NCBI RefSeq assembly: GCF_001640805.2
Contig: NC_066838.1
Location: forward strand, 3,689,101-3,753,100
From: Lates calcarifer
Taxonomy: Eukaryota > Chordata > Actinopteri > Centropomidae
DNA length: 64,000 nucleotides
Direction: 5' to 3'
Both the position numbers and the translations under genes were made by a program. Below, one piece after another: positions 48,129 through 59,820 of this stretch. The notes under the pieces were generated by a model. The model saw nothing but the letters and a program-made list of their open reading frames with translations, made no database searches and was not told where the DNA came from. How positions within the stretch are numbered: the first letter of the stretch is position 1; every line of letters begins with the position of its first letter.

Positions 48129-48714
48129 GAGGGCAGCAGACATCTCATTGCTGTCAACAGTATGAATATGATGCTGATTATAACATGCTTTGTTAATCTG
48201 AATGCGATGCTGTTATGTTGAGACCTGACAGGATTACTTGTTCTGACCCAGTTTTCTCAGTCTTGAATCACCCATGTAGGAAAATTGTAGAAGCAATAAG
48301 TAATAGAAAATCAGGAAATCAAGAGGAGGATGTTACATTTACTAATTTAAAGCTTTATTGAGTAATTATTGATCAGATTCTATTTGGGGATAATTTGCAA
48401 TTATGGAGAATTATAGAGAATCCTGTAGCCCACTCATGAACAGTAATCGTTTTGTACTGAACTGAACTGAACATAACAGCTTGTAATAGCAACAGACTGA
48501 ACATACTACTGAGCTGAGGACAGCCAGAATCAGTGCCCAATTATCACAGTGTTACTTTTCTATGCACTGAAGTGAATTTCAACAGCACTGTAATCTTTTG
48601 TCTTGGAAGTGAATGAGTTTCATAGTCAGTGACAGATCTTTGAACTTAAGTGAGTGAAATTATGTTCATAATTGTTATGCCCCAGTTGTGTTGGGTGATA
48701 TGTTTTTATTGGTT

Positions 48715-48773
48715 GTTTTGATATGTTTTTATTAACATAAAATGTTTTTATTAACATAAAAACATATCAAAAC
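48715..48773. repeat. perfect inverted repeat, 18-bp arms, with internal direct repeats
   Basis: GTTTTGATATGTTTTTAT (48715-48732) is exactly reverse-complemented at 48756-48773. The 23-base loop repeats ATGTTTTTATTAACATAAAA-like words, so the structure probably arose by slippage or template switching. Confidence 0.85.
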
Positions 48774-49423
48774 AGCCGAGACTAAATCAAGACTACAAAA
48801 GACAAAGTCAAAAACAGAACAAAGAAACAAGCTTGAGAGGCAGCATGTTCAGCAGTCCCACTCTAGAAGCCTCTGCCTTGTGATGCTGGCAAAGGAGCTG
48901 TTAAGCACTTCATTGATGCCAGGTGCAGCTCACTGATAGCTCATCAGGTACCAAAGGTGAAGCTACCAATAAGACAGGAGAGAAAAACAGACAAACAGAG
49001 CACCACAAAACATACAGCCGTAACAGTAATATTCACCTTTACGTCATGGCTCTTGATTCGCTTCGATGAACGATTAGTCAGCCATACTACTGTGATTTAG
49101 AGATTTTCAGAGAATTGTAAAGTGGCATCTGGTAAGCCTTCAAAATCACAGATCCTCAAACTGAACCTCCTGGACTATTTCTTTGTGTTGGCAGTACCTG
49201 AAGCAACACGGCCCACAACAACATGGCACCTTCCGTTGTTTTACCGCAGTGCTGTTTTTGGTCTAAATGACTGACTTGTTAGTCAGTATATAACCACTGA
49301 AAGGAGTCTGGCGTACATTTGTTGAGCATATGAACAGGATGTTCTTTTTTCCCTTGAATTTCATTCTACCTCTTAATTTATACTCCGATTCCACTTCTAA
49401 TCCTGTGTTGTCTTTTCTTACAG

Positions 49424-49807
49424 GTTGGGCCTCGCCGAGGGAGCCTCATCTTCTCCAAAGCTACCAGGAAGCTGCGAAGCACATAGTTGAGAAGACACTG
49501 TGCCTGACAGCAAGTCATAGAACGACGCTCCAGGATTTGGAGTTCTTGTTTAATTAAGGGAAGAAAATCTTTCTTAAAATGCATGGAAGTCTTACAGTCA
49601 TTACACTCCCGTAGAGTTTTCCTTTAAAGAATTTGGTTCATTTATTAATGGACTTTTTTTCACTGTAGACTCTATCACCAGGGTGCAAATAGAACTGCAG
49701 AGCTGCAGCTGAGGGGGGCTGGTAGCTCTCAATAATTGCCTTTTGTTTGAAGGTATAAAATTCTCTGCCGTAAAGGCTTTCTCTTGGATCATCAGGGCAC
49801 TGGTGAA
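49424..49807 (+). other. klhdc8b: possible noncoding 5' exon of klhdc8b
   Basis: A strong acceptor (TTGTCTTTTCTTACAG, ending 49423) opens a GC-richer segment. A candidate donor GAAG|GTCAGT lies near 49807. No protein is recognisable, so if real it would be 5' UTR. The splice sites alone are weak evidence. Confidence 0.2.
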
Positions 49808-50296
49808 GGTCAGTGCTCTGTGACTCTCTTTCTCTCTCTCACTTGGTCTTTGATCCAGTGCCCTCTCCCCGCTCTCTTTTTCAGTTCCTTCGCTCTTGAC
49901 TTTGAGGTTTTTTTGGGATTAAGTATTCAGCTTCAGGACACCCTCGGCAAGCATCTTTTTTTTCCCAGGAATATGCTCGTGCCAAAACTTTAACCAAAAT
50001 ATCCTGTTGGGAGGATGCAGTGAAGAGGAGAAGGACAGAAAGGAATAGGGGGGATTTACAGGCAGATGGCTTCACAGCTCAAAACACCAACAGCCAGATG
50101 AATAAAACATTTGAATAGAGAGGGAGTCGTGACATCTGGGTTAGGAGTGAGTTGGACGCTCTCCTCATTCCCTCTCTCTGTTTTTTCCTTTTTCTGTCTC
50201 CTCTTTCACCTGCTAGCATCCATATCCTCTCCATCCCCACATACTCCCTCTATCCATCTTTCACTTTCTCCTGTATCTTTCCCTCTGTGTATACAG

Positions 50297-50488
50297 GGGT
50301 TCAGGCGGTCATCCAGACAGACAGAAACAAGCTTGTGCCTCTGCTTGTTTCATCTGCTCTCGCTCAGTTTTGTTCCACCTTGGTGTACCCCCTCACTCCA
50401 CCGCCCCCCACCCCCCCACCCCGCTCCTTCTCCTCCTCCCTGGCACAGTGTGTGTGATGGTGCGTCCCCTCCTCTCGGTCCTGGAGAC
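50297..50488 (+). other. klhdc8b: 5' UTR part of the klhdc8b first coding exon
   Basis: A long pyrimidine-rich tract ends in TGTGTATACAG at 50296, a credible acceptor. From there to the ATG at 50489 the sequence is open in the coding frame but is low-complexity Pro/Ser/Leu, unlike known kelch N-termini, so I treat it as UTR. Confidence 0.4.
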
Positions 50489-50879
50489 ATGCCCGTGCAG
50501 GAGATGGCGGTGAGTCCTGTCAAGTCCCTCTACTGGGAGCAGTTCCCCCCCATGTCGCAGCGCCGCGTCTACTGCACTCCCGTCTACCACGAAGGTCTGG
50601 TCTACGTGCTGGGGGGCTGCAGCGAGACTGGCATGCCCCTGGACAGCGTTGAGGTCCTGGATGTAGAGAGCCAGACATGGAGCCAGCTGCCACCGCTGCC
50701 CACTGCGAGGGCGGGGGCCTCAGCTGTGGCGCTGGGGGGCCAGATCATGGTGCTTGGGGGCATGAATCAGCAGCAGACACCACTGGCCTCTGTGGAGATG
50801 TACCACCCAGATGAGGGCAAGTGGGAGACGAAGGCCAGCCTGGGTCAGCCATCTATGGGTGTCACCACTGTGGAGAAAG
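50489..50879 (+). CDS. klhdc8b: Klhdc8b-like kelch protein, first coding exon (residues 1-130, partial gene)
   Basis: The exon encodes two kelch blades. Blade 1 (about residues 27-73) has VYVLGGC with the Gly pair at 42-43 and Trp64; blade 2 (about 75-121) has MVLGGM with the Gly pair at 90-91 and Trp112. The words FPPM, LDSVEVLD, PLPTARAGA and DEGKWE agree with human KLHDC8B as I remember it, better than with KLHDC8A. KLHDC8B is about 354 residues with seven kelch repeats and has been described as a midbody protein in dividing cells; the remaining blades lie past the window. The ATG at 50489 is chosen because similarity starts just after it; a second in-frame ATG at 50504 is possible. The exon ends GAGAAAG|GTAAGA in phase 1, and reading on gives a stop within eight codons. 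The 8A paralogue is the main alternative. Confidence 0.85.
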
Positions 50880-53800
50880 GTAAGAAAGTACAATGCATGT
50901 GAGTAACTCTGCTTTTCACAGCAAATCTGTCAGTGCAACATTGTCAAGAATAGAAAGTTGAGCAGCGCTCTCCTCAGCAGCTGTAGCTGTAGCAGTACAC
51001 ACTTTGTCACTTTCAGAATTTGAACTCTGAACCTAAATCCACTGACCTCTATAGTGGTTGTCCAACAGCGTTTTCAGATTGACTGAATTAAAGTAGATAA
51101 ACACAGCAATTGACCATTTGTTAAATCTCTCCTCCATTTACCAGTGTCCACTCACAGCTTAGTAACTGTACCAAGGCACAGCAGGTCTTTCAAGCTTTGG
51201 ATTTCTGCTCATGCTGAGGCAGTGTGCACGTGGAAGTAAGAATGATGCTTACTTATATTTAAGTTTTTTTTATTATGGTATTATAATACTAAGACCAGTT
51301 AGCTACCCATGCATTCTTTATTTCCATATCTCTTTCTTATAGATCACCAACTGATAAGGGTGTTAGCTTTTTGCCTGGTTTTGTGCATCATTACTTGGCA
51401 CTGAATGCATGGAGCCACCAAGCGTGTATTTGATTGCCCTTTTGCAGGTTTCTCATTTTCATTATAAAGTCAGCTGGAGTCGCAGTTTTTAAAAACTCAC
51501 AGAGCTAATGTTAATTAGCTTGCTAATGCAAAGACAACTGATAAAATGACTGACAGTTGCTGGCCAGGAATGAGAAGCTGCTTTTGTCTGCTTCTGTCAT
51601 TTTAGAGAAGAATGGAGGAAAAGGCTTTTCCTTGTGCACTGTATGCATACTGGCGTGTTTGGTTTTGAAAGCCAGATAAGGCTGCCCAAATTACTGGCTT
51701 TCCTTGGATGACTGGCAGATTGTTGGTGTGTGTAATCCCAGATGTACTGTATACTCTAGTGCTGCCATATGAAATGTATCCAAATACACATTAGATGTAT
51801 ACGGGTTTTGTTTGACAGGTTTACTTGACTGCAGTGCATGGTGAGCAGTCATTTGATTTCTGCCCTGATATTCAAAATTTATCAGTGCGGAGTACAAAGT
51901 GTGTGTTCAACCCATCAGTTACTGTGAAAAACTTAATCTAGGCTTATTACTTAACTTCATAACTGGTGAAGTTGCGTATGCAGCTGCTTTAATATATTTA
52001 TAAGACTGTGAAACAACAGCAGCAGCAACAAACTCATTTCTCTGAAGTAGCAAAGTTAACTAATTAGTTGTTCATTTTGGGAGAGGCCCGTACAAGCTTT
52101 TCAGTGATGGTGAAGTGGCTAAAGTGTCCCTTGAGTGGAAGCTGTTCGCTTGTGATTAAAGCTGAGTGGCACTGAGATCAATAGCTGCTCACACAAGTCA
52201 TGAAGCTGGTGCTTAACTTGGGCTCAGGTTCAGTAAATATTGTACTGAAGCAGTCCCAAGATTCTGATTATGTAAATGGTCAATAGGTTGTATGTGGGCG
52301 TTTATGTATTGCACCAGTCTACTGCGATATCTCTGCATTCGTGTGTGCTTCTTCGTGTGCCTTAGCAGAATGTCAAACATAGCTCGTGTGGAAGAGCCGG
52401 TCGTCACGCAGTCTACCTCTGCTGAATAAACATACTGGACTTAATGCTCATTCCCCAGGCGTGTGCAGGCTGTCTGAGGTTGTGTATGTTGGCACAGGAA
52501 GAGGGAGTGTCGTGAGAAAGCAAGGGAGAGACAGGCGTAGAAGGAAGGAGAGAAGAGAGAGATCAGATCTCATTCCATTACAGAGGAAAAGATTTACTGC
52601 ATATCTATAGCCAAATAGTCCAGAGAGATTTAAATTATTACACTGACACAAGACTGAGGGCAGAGAAAGAACAGAGGGAGAATAAAAGTGAGACACACTT
52701 GTTGAAATCCTTCTTCCGTGCAGTTTCCTGTGTTTACATTGCAGTCTGCTTGCTGCTGAGTGCTGACTTGATAAACTGAGAGATCAATATGACCTTTCAA
52801 GGTAATAGAGACAGAGTGAGGAAACATTTCTATGATGTGCATTTTTGTTCCATGTACTGTATGTCATACACAAGGGAAAGAGGAGAACACAGCAGCTGCG
52901 TGTGTTGCAGATCAGTTTGATTCTTCAAGCATTTTTGGGGGTGTTATTGAAAGCATAGCTTTAGATTTCTCCACATACTGAAACTGTGTTCAGTAGTAAG
53001 AGTGGTATTCTGTATAGACATAGTTTGGTTTGTGGTGTCTTTTTATCAAAAACACAAGGGTAAAAAGGTGAAAGACTACAGTGTATTTATCTGCTGTTGC
53101 GTAAACTGCAAGTGTTAGCTAACTGTCATAATTTAGGAACTTTGTAACAGCAACTTCTTTGATGTTTTATGTAGTAGTATTTCAGGTCAGATACAATTCA
53201 ATATTTATATTTGCCAAAGAGAACAGTGTCTTTGTGGTGCGTTGTAATAAGCATCGACATGGGACATGCTTTCAGTCCAGGAACTAGTGTAGCAGAAGAG
53301 TTCTGCTGTAGAGCCCTGCAGTCAAAACACTTCCCTAAGTGGATGCTGTCACACTCATTAGAGAAAAACTCCCTTTAGAGAAAAGCTTAACATTAACAGC
53401 TCAAACGCTCATGTTTTCATGTTTCTTGAATGCAGCAGAAGAGATACATCAGCAGAGAAGTGTTTCTCTCAGCTGCTGTAGTGTGAACAGTGAAAAATCT
53501 ATGCAAATGAGAGATACCTCATATAGTTTATTTGCAGTTATTTGTGTCAGTCACCCTATTTTCAGTGTTAAGTTATTACAGAAGGAAGAGATTTGGTGTA
53601 GTTAATAATCTCCACCACCAGTAAATCTTACGGAATTCATTAAACTGAGACACCAGTGTTAATCTATGAGAGATTATAGCTGTGGCCGTGCATTTTAATC
53701 TTATGTCACCCAGTTGTTTATTGCTACAGAAAGGCCCTGTAGTATTATTATTGTCTTGCTTTAGCACCGCAGGATTTTACAAACTCTTTTTTTTAAATGT

Positions 53801-54480
53801 GTGGAACCAGTACAGTTGACTTTGTGTGTATTGTGCTATTTTGCTAAGCAACATTTCCATGTTATTCTCTAAAACCCTTTGACAATGTGACAAATGACCA
53901 CCTACATAACCATTGTGTTGTATGTGTTTATGTGTGAAAACCTCTGCATGTGTGGTACCATTATTACTGTATGCTGGTTGAGAGTTATTGGCCACCAAAG
54001 ACTATTGGTGTAAATAGGTGAGAAACTTAATTTAATTGGATACTGGATTTGATGTATAGCTTATACAGTACATGGTTAGATAGCACTGTATCCCTGTAAT
54101 ACTTAGAGTTACAGTTACCATCCCTGCCAACGATTCGGGATTTTGCACAAAACTTTTGGGAAATCGTTATCTAGATCTCTGTGTACAGTCACATCTAAGA
54201 CAGTTTGCCTGCAGCTGAATCTTGTGAAACTCCTGTAGTTGCATCTGCCCCTAAGGGATAAAGAATTTAAATGAGATTTGGTGTGAAGCTGATGGGGGTG
54301 CAGAGAGCTGATTAGAGCCACAGAATAACGTGCAAGTCAGTAGCCTTTAAACCTTGTTGCTTCATTAAAATAATAAACCTAAAGCAATGCAGATTGTGAC
54401 ATGCAAAAAAGTGTCCCATGAATTTAAACCCAGCATGTCATGGTTACAGCCTGGATGTAACAACTCAAACAGAGAATGTG

Positions 54481-54482
<2 letters not shown>

Positions 54483-54527
<45 letters not shown>

Positions 54528-54552
54528 ATATATATGTATTATATATATATAT
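54483..54552. repeat. (TA)n array, 70 bases, self-complementary
   Basis: An alternating TA tract broken by TATTATA and TATGTATTATA. It is palindromic and could extrude a cruciform. The Tyr-Ile ORFs on both strands are translations of this repeat. Confidence 0.95.
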
Positions 54553-54635
54553 TTTGTGATCCTTGTCCATTACTGTAATTTGTCCTGTAATTAGGTTTAT
54601 GACATACAAATGAATGGCATTTCCATCATATGATT

Positions 54636-54735
54636 AGTGCCAATTAGCTAATGCTAACATGCTATGCTAAGGTGCTGCACATAGTAAACATTATACCTAC
54701 TGAAAATTTAACATTGTTATTGTAACACTCTGATA
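54636..54735. repeat. dispersed repeat fragment with GCTAACATGCTA words
   Basis: The words TTAGCTAATGCTAACATGCT and AAACATTATACCTACTGAAA resemble an abundant teleost repeat rich in GCTAAC/GTTAGC. The family name is unknown to me and the borders are approximate. Confidence 0.35.
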
Positions 54736-56278
54736 TTATCATCCTTCCACAGTCGGTGGTGTGGCTATGCTGTGAATATTCACTGAATGAATGAGAACTA
54801 ACATGTAGTTCCTCCAAATAAATTTAAATGCAACCTGTGTAAACCGTATCCTTACCTAGGCAGTAGGATTAATGTTGCTCTCTGCATTCGTGGTGCCTCT
54901 GATACCTCACTTAAGTGACACATTAACAGGTGACTCCTTTAAGTTTCTGGTTTGATAAAAGGCAGTTGTATTTTACAAAGTCAGCAAACAGCTTTACTTT
55001 TATCCATGATTTATGTCATCTGTACATCTGTGGTGTAGAAATGCTCCTCCACACTACTCCTGGTGTTTTGGTGTCATGATTATTTTTTAGCTCAGCTCGC
55101 TGGTTTCATTTTGGGTTAATGGAGACGTTAGGCTGGTTTTCTGGGCATGCAACACTGCATTCATTAGATGAGGAACAACACTGCTAAGGACACTATTAGA
55201 TTTAAGACACTTTTAAATCTTTTCTGGTATGTTTAACACTGTTGGAAAGATCTGTGCCACATCAAAGAGAGGAGCCTGTTGATATATGGAAGAAGTTCTC
55301 AGCTTGATTATAACCAAACACGTCACGTTTTCATGGCATGTGCATTAGGCCAATGATCCAGCAGAACACCCACACTCTGAGTGCCTACAGTGTTTACATC
55401 CTCCCACTGGTCCTGTCAAGCTGTCAGGAATAGTATGTTTGCGTGAATGTGAATATGAAGGCACAGTGTTAGGGCGTACTGTTTACTGTGCCATGGGCCT
55501 GTGACTGAACAACACCAATAGGTCACCTATAAGTGCCAGTTTAAGATTGTTAAACATATTAGATTCTCTGATTTCAGAGAGACTTTGTCTGTGTTAATAT
55601 GCACATTTGTTTTTTACTTTTAAGAATAACATTCCTTATTATTGTCTTATCTTGTATGTAAACTATTTTCAGGCCATTAGACAGAAGAAGAAAAGCTGCT
55701 TTTCTTTATATCTGTGTGATATTAAAGTGTTGATTTTCAATGTTGAATCTGGTTCCTTTATTATTGCACACTGACACTGTAAAAATGGAAAGCTTGAGTT
55801 CAGTGAAGGGTCAGTTTGCCAGTGCAGATGAAGTGCAGCTTTATGTAGTGCAGCTGCCAATAATGGTATGGTGGTTGCCATGGTAAATTTGCCTTATCGT
55901 AACCTGTAACTAAAATCATAATCTTTCCCTGTCCTATTCACATATAGATTATATCAGTACAGGCAAACTGCTGTTGGTTAGAGGATTGTTGCTCTTGTGG
56001 TTATATTTAGTCACACAGTCCTGTATCAGCAGTGCTCTCTTCTGTTTAAGGACATAATATAATAACATAACATAATCAAAATTAATTATGGTTTTTAATG
56101 TGAAAATGCTAAAACATATAGTGTATGGCACTGCGTTTAACAATGTGTGTGTGTGCCTGTGTGTGAGACTAACAGAAAGACAGTTCAGTAAGTGTGTTCA
56201 GCCTTTGTTAGGATGTGCTTTAAGCCAACATCCACACATTCTACACTGATGCCTTCTGATGTCTGGCTTGGCCCAGTC

Positions 56279-56300
56279 TGTGTGTGTGTGTGTGTGTGTG
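56279..56300 (+). repeat. (TG)11 microsatellite
   Basis: Uninterrupted TG dinucleotides, flanked by degenerate TG-rich sequence. Confidence 0.95.
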
Positions 56301-59300
56301 TTTGTATGTGTGCAGTATGATGATTGACGTGTCTGGGCCCGCTCTGCAGTTTAAGAGCCTCTCCTCTCCGTTCCTCTCACCAGTCGCCCCCTAGCTGTTT
56401 TCCTCTCTGTCTCCCTCCACATTTCAGTCGACTGATCAAGCAAGCATTGCTGTTGCTTGGCAACAGGTGTGTGACTGCCGTGTTTGTTTTTAGACTAATC
56501 AGAGGGAGCAAGCAGATTAGTTGTAAATATCTGTTTGTGTGTCAGGCAGAGCCACAGATAGTGCATATATTCTGTGCGTTCCCAAGTCGGCAACAGACAG
56601 AACATGCATTTCAAAGAGTGAGTGTGTGTCTATGTGCATAATGTTGCACATTTAGCTGCCTTTATGAGGTGAACACTGCATGTGTGGATTTTTCTCTCTT
56701 CTATCCTCCAGTTCTCTCTGTCTTTTCACTGTTCATCATTAATCCCAGCTTCTGCTGTATATCAAAGAAATCTCCCATTCATCTGCTCAAATGTTGGCCC
56801 ATGTTTTGTTTTTTGTTTGAATAGTAGGTTCGTCCTTATATGTTGTTTTTCCCCTCTCACCTCTTATTCTCACAACAGCTAACAATGACACATGGATCGG
56901 TTTCCTCTGGCTTAGGTTGGTGTTGCTTAGATCTGAAACATTGTGTATAATAAATGCAATCACCCACTGCTCCATTAGAATATCTAGCTTTTAGTCCTCC
57001 TCATACCTTGGAGAAGCTGCTTATTAATTGCTGCTGTAGTGTCATACTCCAACTGAGCTGATGTGTATAATTTCCCTTTTCCCTCAGTCTGTGATTAACG
57101 ACCACTGCCCTCCTCAGTCAACAATGTCTGTCTGTCTGTCAGCTGGCCTGTACACTGCTTGACTGAGAAATTACAATTCCTCAGGGCTGTCAAGCTCCCG
57201 AAAGATATAAAGTATGTTTCTACAAGGAAGAAGATAAAGGCACACTGTCATGTCTTCAAAGTGCTGGAGTGGAGTGTTCTATGGGGAAAAAGAAGGTGTG
57301 AAGTCAGTTACAAACAAAATCCCAAGAAAGACTCTGCTCTCTTTTCTTGAGAGAGAAGGCAGCTACAGTGTATTACAATGTGCTTTTTCAAATTTGCCTT
57401 ATTAATACAGCACAGTAGTCGCCTCCAATTCTTAGAGTTTAATTAAATATGTATGTCTCTACTTTCTTTGTGTTTCAGAACTTCCTGTAGCAACTTCCAG
57501 TGCTACTAGTACTTGTTTTTCTTGAATGACCTGTGATAACCTGGTTTCTCAGCCCCTGGAGCTTTAGAATGTATAATGCAAGAGTTATACCTCATTCTAC
57601 TACAAGCAGAGGTGCTGTGATGTGATAATGTGCTGGGGTTTGGGTCAATTTGGTCATGTGATGGATTTGTGAAAGAACTAATTTAGAAATATGTGAAGTA
57701 ATGCACCTCTGGGCACTGCCAGGCATGAGTCTAGGTAGGTGTGAGCTAATGGATCATTATAATGTTGTTGATAGTAAATATCAAAGCAGTAAATACTGTA
57801 TCTACAGGGATAGTAAGTGGTACCCATTAAAATAACAAAACTCCTTAGAGAAGGAAAGAAAAGAAAAGTCTTTCCAGGGTTTCGGGAGCTTACAGCTTTA
57901 TTATGTCAATACTGATGCAGATTCAATTTCTGTCTACATTTCTGTGTTAACAAGGTAAAGCAGTGCTAGAGGACACAGCAGGACTCAGACAGATTCCTCA
58001 GCAGTTTTTCTATATCTATATCAGCGACTTTCTGAGAATCAAACAGTTGTTCTTCCAAGGGAATTTCAGGTAGATATTATGTAGAAAGTTTTGAACAGCT
58101 TTAATTTTGTTTCCTCTAAAAAAATCTTTGGTAGAATCAGGGTTGGCTTCCCGACCTGTTCCACTGATCTCTGCCTTTGGCTTTGTGCATTTAAAATGGA
58201 TGTTTTATTGTAAGGATATGAAAAGAAATCCCTCTCATGTATTCTATACAGATCCTGTGTGGAACCACAGTCGTGCACCGAAACATACAATTACCGTACA
58301 ACACAACTCAAGTTTCTTTCAACCAACATATTGAAAATCTTTCAATTTTTGTCAGGCAACGATTTAGCTAGCTATGCAGCAGCAGCCATGGTGCTAATGT
58401 TGGGAGAATTGTGAATCAATCCACAGATTCCAAAAGTTGTTTTTTGTATGTTGTAAATAACATTACGTTGTCAGAATAAAAAAAGATGGAACCTCGAGAG
58501 CATAATGCAGCACTGCAACAGTTTATTATACACACACAAATGTGAAGTATCTTTCAAATATTTCTTAAGCCATCACCCCAAGATGTACATTAGTGGAGCA
58601 GAGCCCCAAACTCTAGCACAAGCAAATGAGCCAGTCAACCAACACACACTGCAATACATTACAAAACTTGAGTCAAGTCTGGAGAAGGAAAATAACTTGT
58701 TCCACAGTCTGCTTCAGATACCTCCTCCTGTACAGCTAGTATGTTATATAATGTTAGAAACAGCACAGCAGGGCACTGCAGACCACCTTGTTTACAAAAG
58801 ACATTTATTGATGTTTGTCAGTTAATGAGACTTCATTCTTGTTCAAACCATGGACTGTAGCATGCTTCCAAAACGCTACAGTAAAAGTGACGTTCTCCCA
58901 CATATTTTTCTCCGCTTTATTCTATTCAGTCAAACAGAGACCTTCATCTCCACCTGTTTCATATTGCATCTCAGTGGACTGAAACATAAGTGGATGGTTT
59001 AGCACTCTAGAGCGAGAGCCTGAGAAAATAAATAACTGTATCCCTAATATACTGTGTCCAATGACTTTCTGGACAAAAGACATCTGACTTGGTTGGTAGG
59101 TAACAAGCCACCAAAGCTATATGAATTAAGTCAACAGTAAAATGAATACACAGACCAATGGCCAGCCATTAAGATTAGGAAACAGATTTATTTTTCTATT
59201 TCTGTTTAGTGCTATTATGCACATTTTATGTGAAATTCAAAATGAATGTTTTACTTTTGTGTAGAGCAAAATAAGCCAAAAACCATCTTGACTCTTGTTA

Positions 59301-59783
59301 GATACATTACTGTGGATTCTGAAAGTAGAGCAGAGCCATGAAAACCAGAATAGACTAAAGCCAAAGCATGTTTTACTCATGATGACTCCTGGAAAACTAT
59401 TGCAGAGCTATTCTCACATACACGGTAATCTCTGTGTCCCTTATACCCTTTAGCCTGAAATTACAGTCACTGTAATGGTTTTTAATTAACTCAACAGGAA
59501 AAAGTCAAGGATGATTAAACAAGACAATGGAAGCTGTAGATTCACACAAAAACAACTACAATATGTAAGGCACACACATATCGAGTCAGATCACTACACA
59601 TTACATACAGACAGAAAAATGCACTTTCTCAAATCACACACACATGCACACACTCTGTTTGAATGGCATGTGATGAAACCATTAGTCTCTGTTGAGGATG
59701 TTAGGACTCTTTGATCTAATTTCCTGATCCTGGCTGTGCATTACTGCTTATGATTGACCAACACATCACAGAGAAACGGGCAA

Positions 59784-59785
<2 letters not shown>

Positions 59786-59816
<31 letters not shown>
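59786..59816 (+). repeat. (AC)n microsatellite
   Basis: Thirty-one bases of uninterrupted AC. A TG-rich zone of opposite sense follows at 59,880-59,945. Confidence 0.95.

Positions 59817-59820
<4 letters not shown>

Larger units (their letters stand above)
16991..50296 (+). other. klhdc8b: inferred long 5' intron of klhdc8b (about 33 kb), no coding exon seen
   Basis: Between the candidate first exon and the first coding exon I find no exon with recognisable protein on either strand. The stretch is AT-rich with microsatellites, transposon remnants and compact inverted repeats, listed separately. Sub-regions not listed separately (for example 17.4-19.9, 24-27, 31-36, 38-40, 45-47.9 kb) show only chance ORFs. 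Whether it is one intron depends on the promoter assignment. Confidence 0.4.

Noticed and set aside
47822..48221. ORFs with long Thr-His runs
   Set aside because: They are translations of the (CA)n microsatellite.
50111..50488. N-terminal extension of the kelch ORF upstream of 50489
   Set aside because: Low-complexity Ser/Pro/Leu/Phe sequence over a pyrimidine tract and splice acceptor; kelch similarity begins only after the ATG at 50489.
50489..50879. Assignment to klhdc8a instead of klhdc8b
   Set aside because: The words FPPM, PLDSVEVLD, LPTARAGA and the DEGKWE region fit 8B better as I remember both, and usp19 nearby agrees with the human 8B neighbourhood. Not excluded without alignment.
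54387..54609. ORFs with Tyr-Ile runs on both strands
   Set aside because: They are translations of the TA array.
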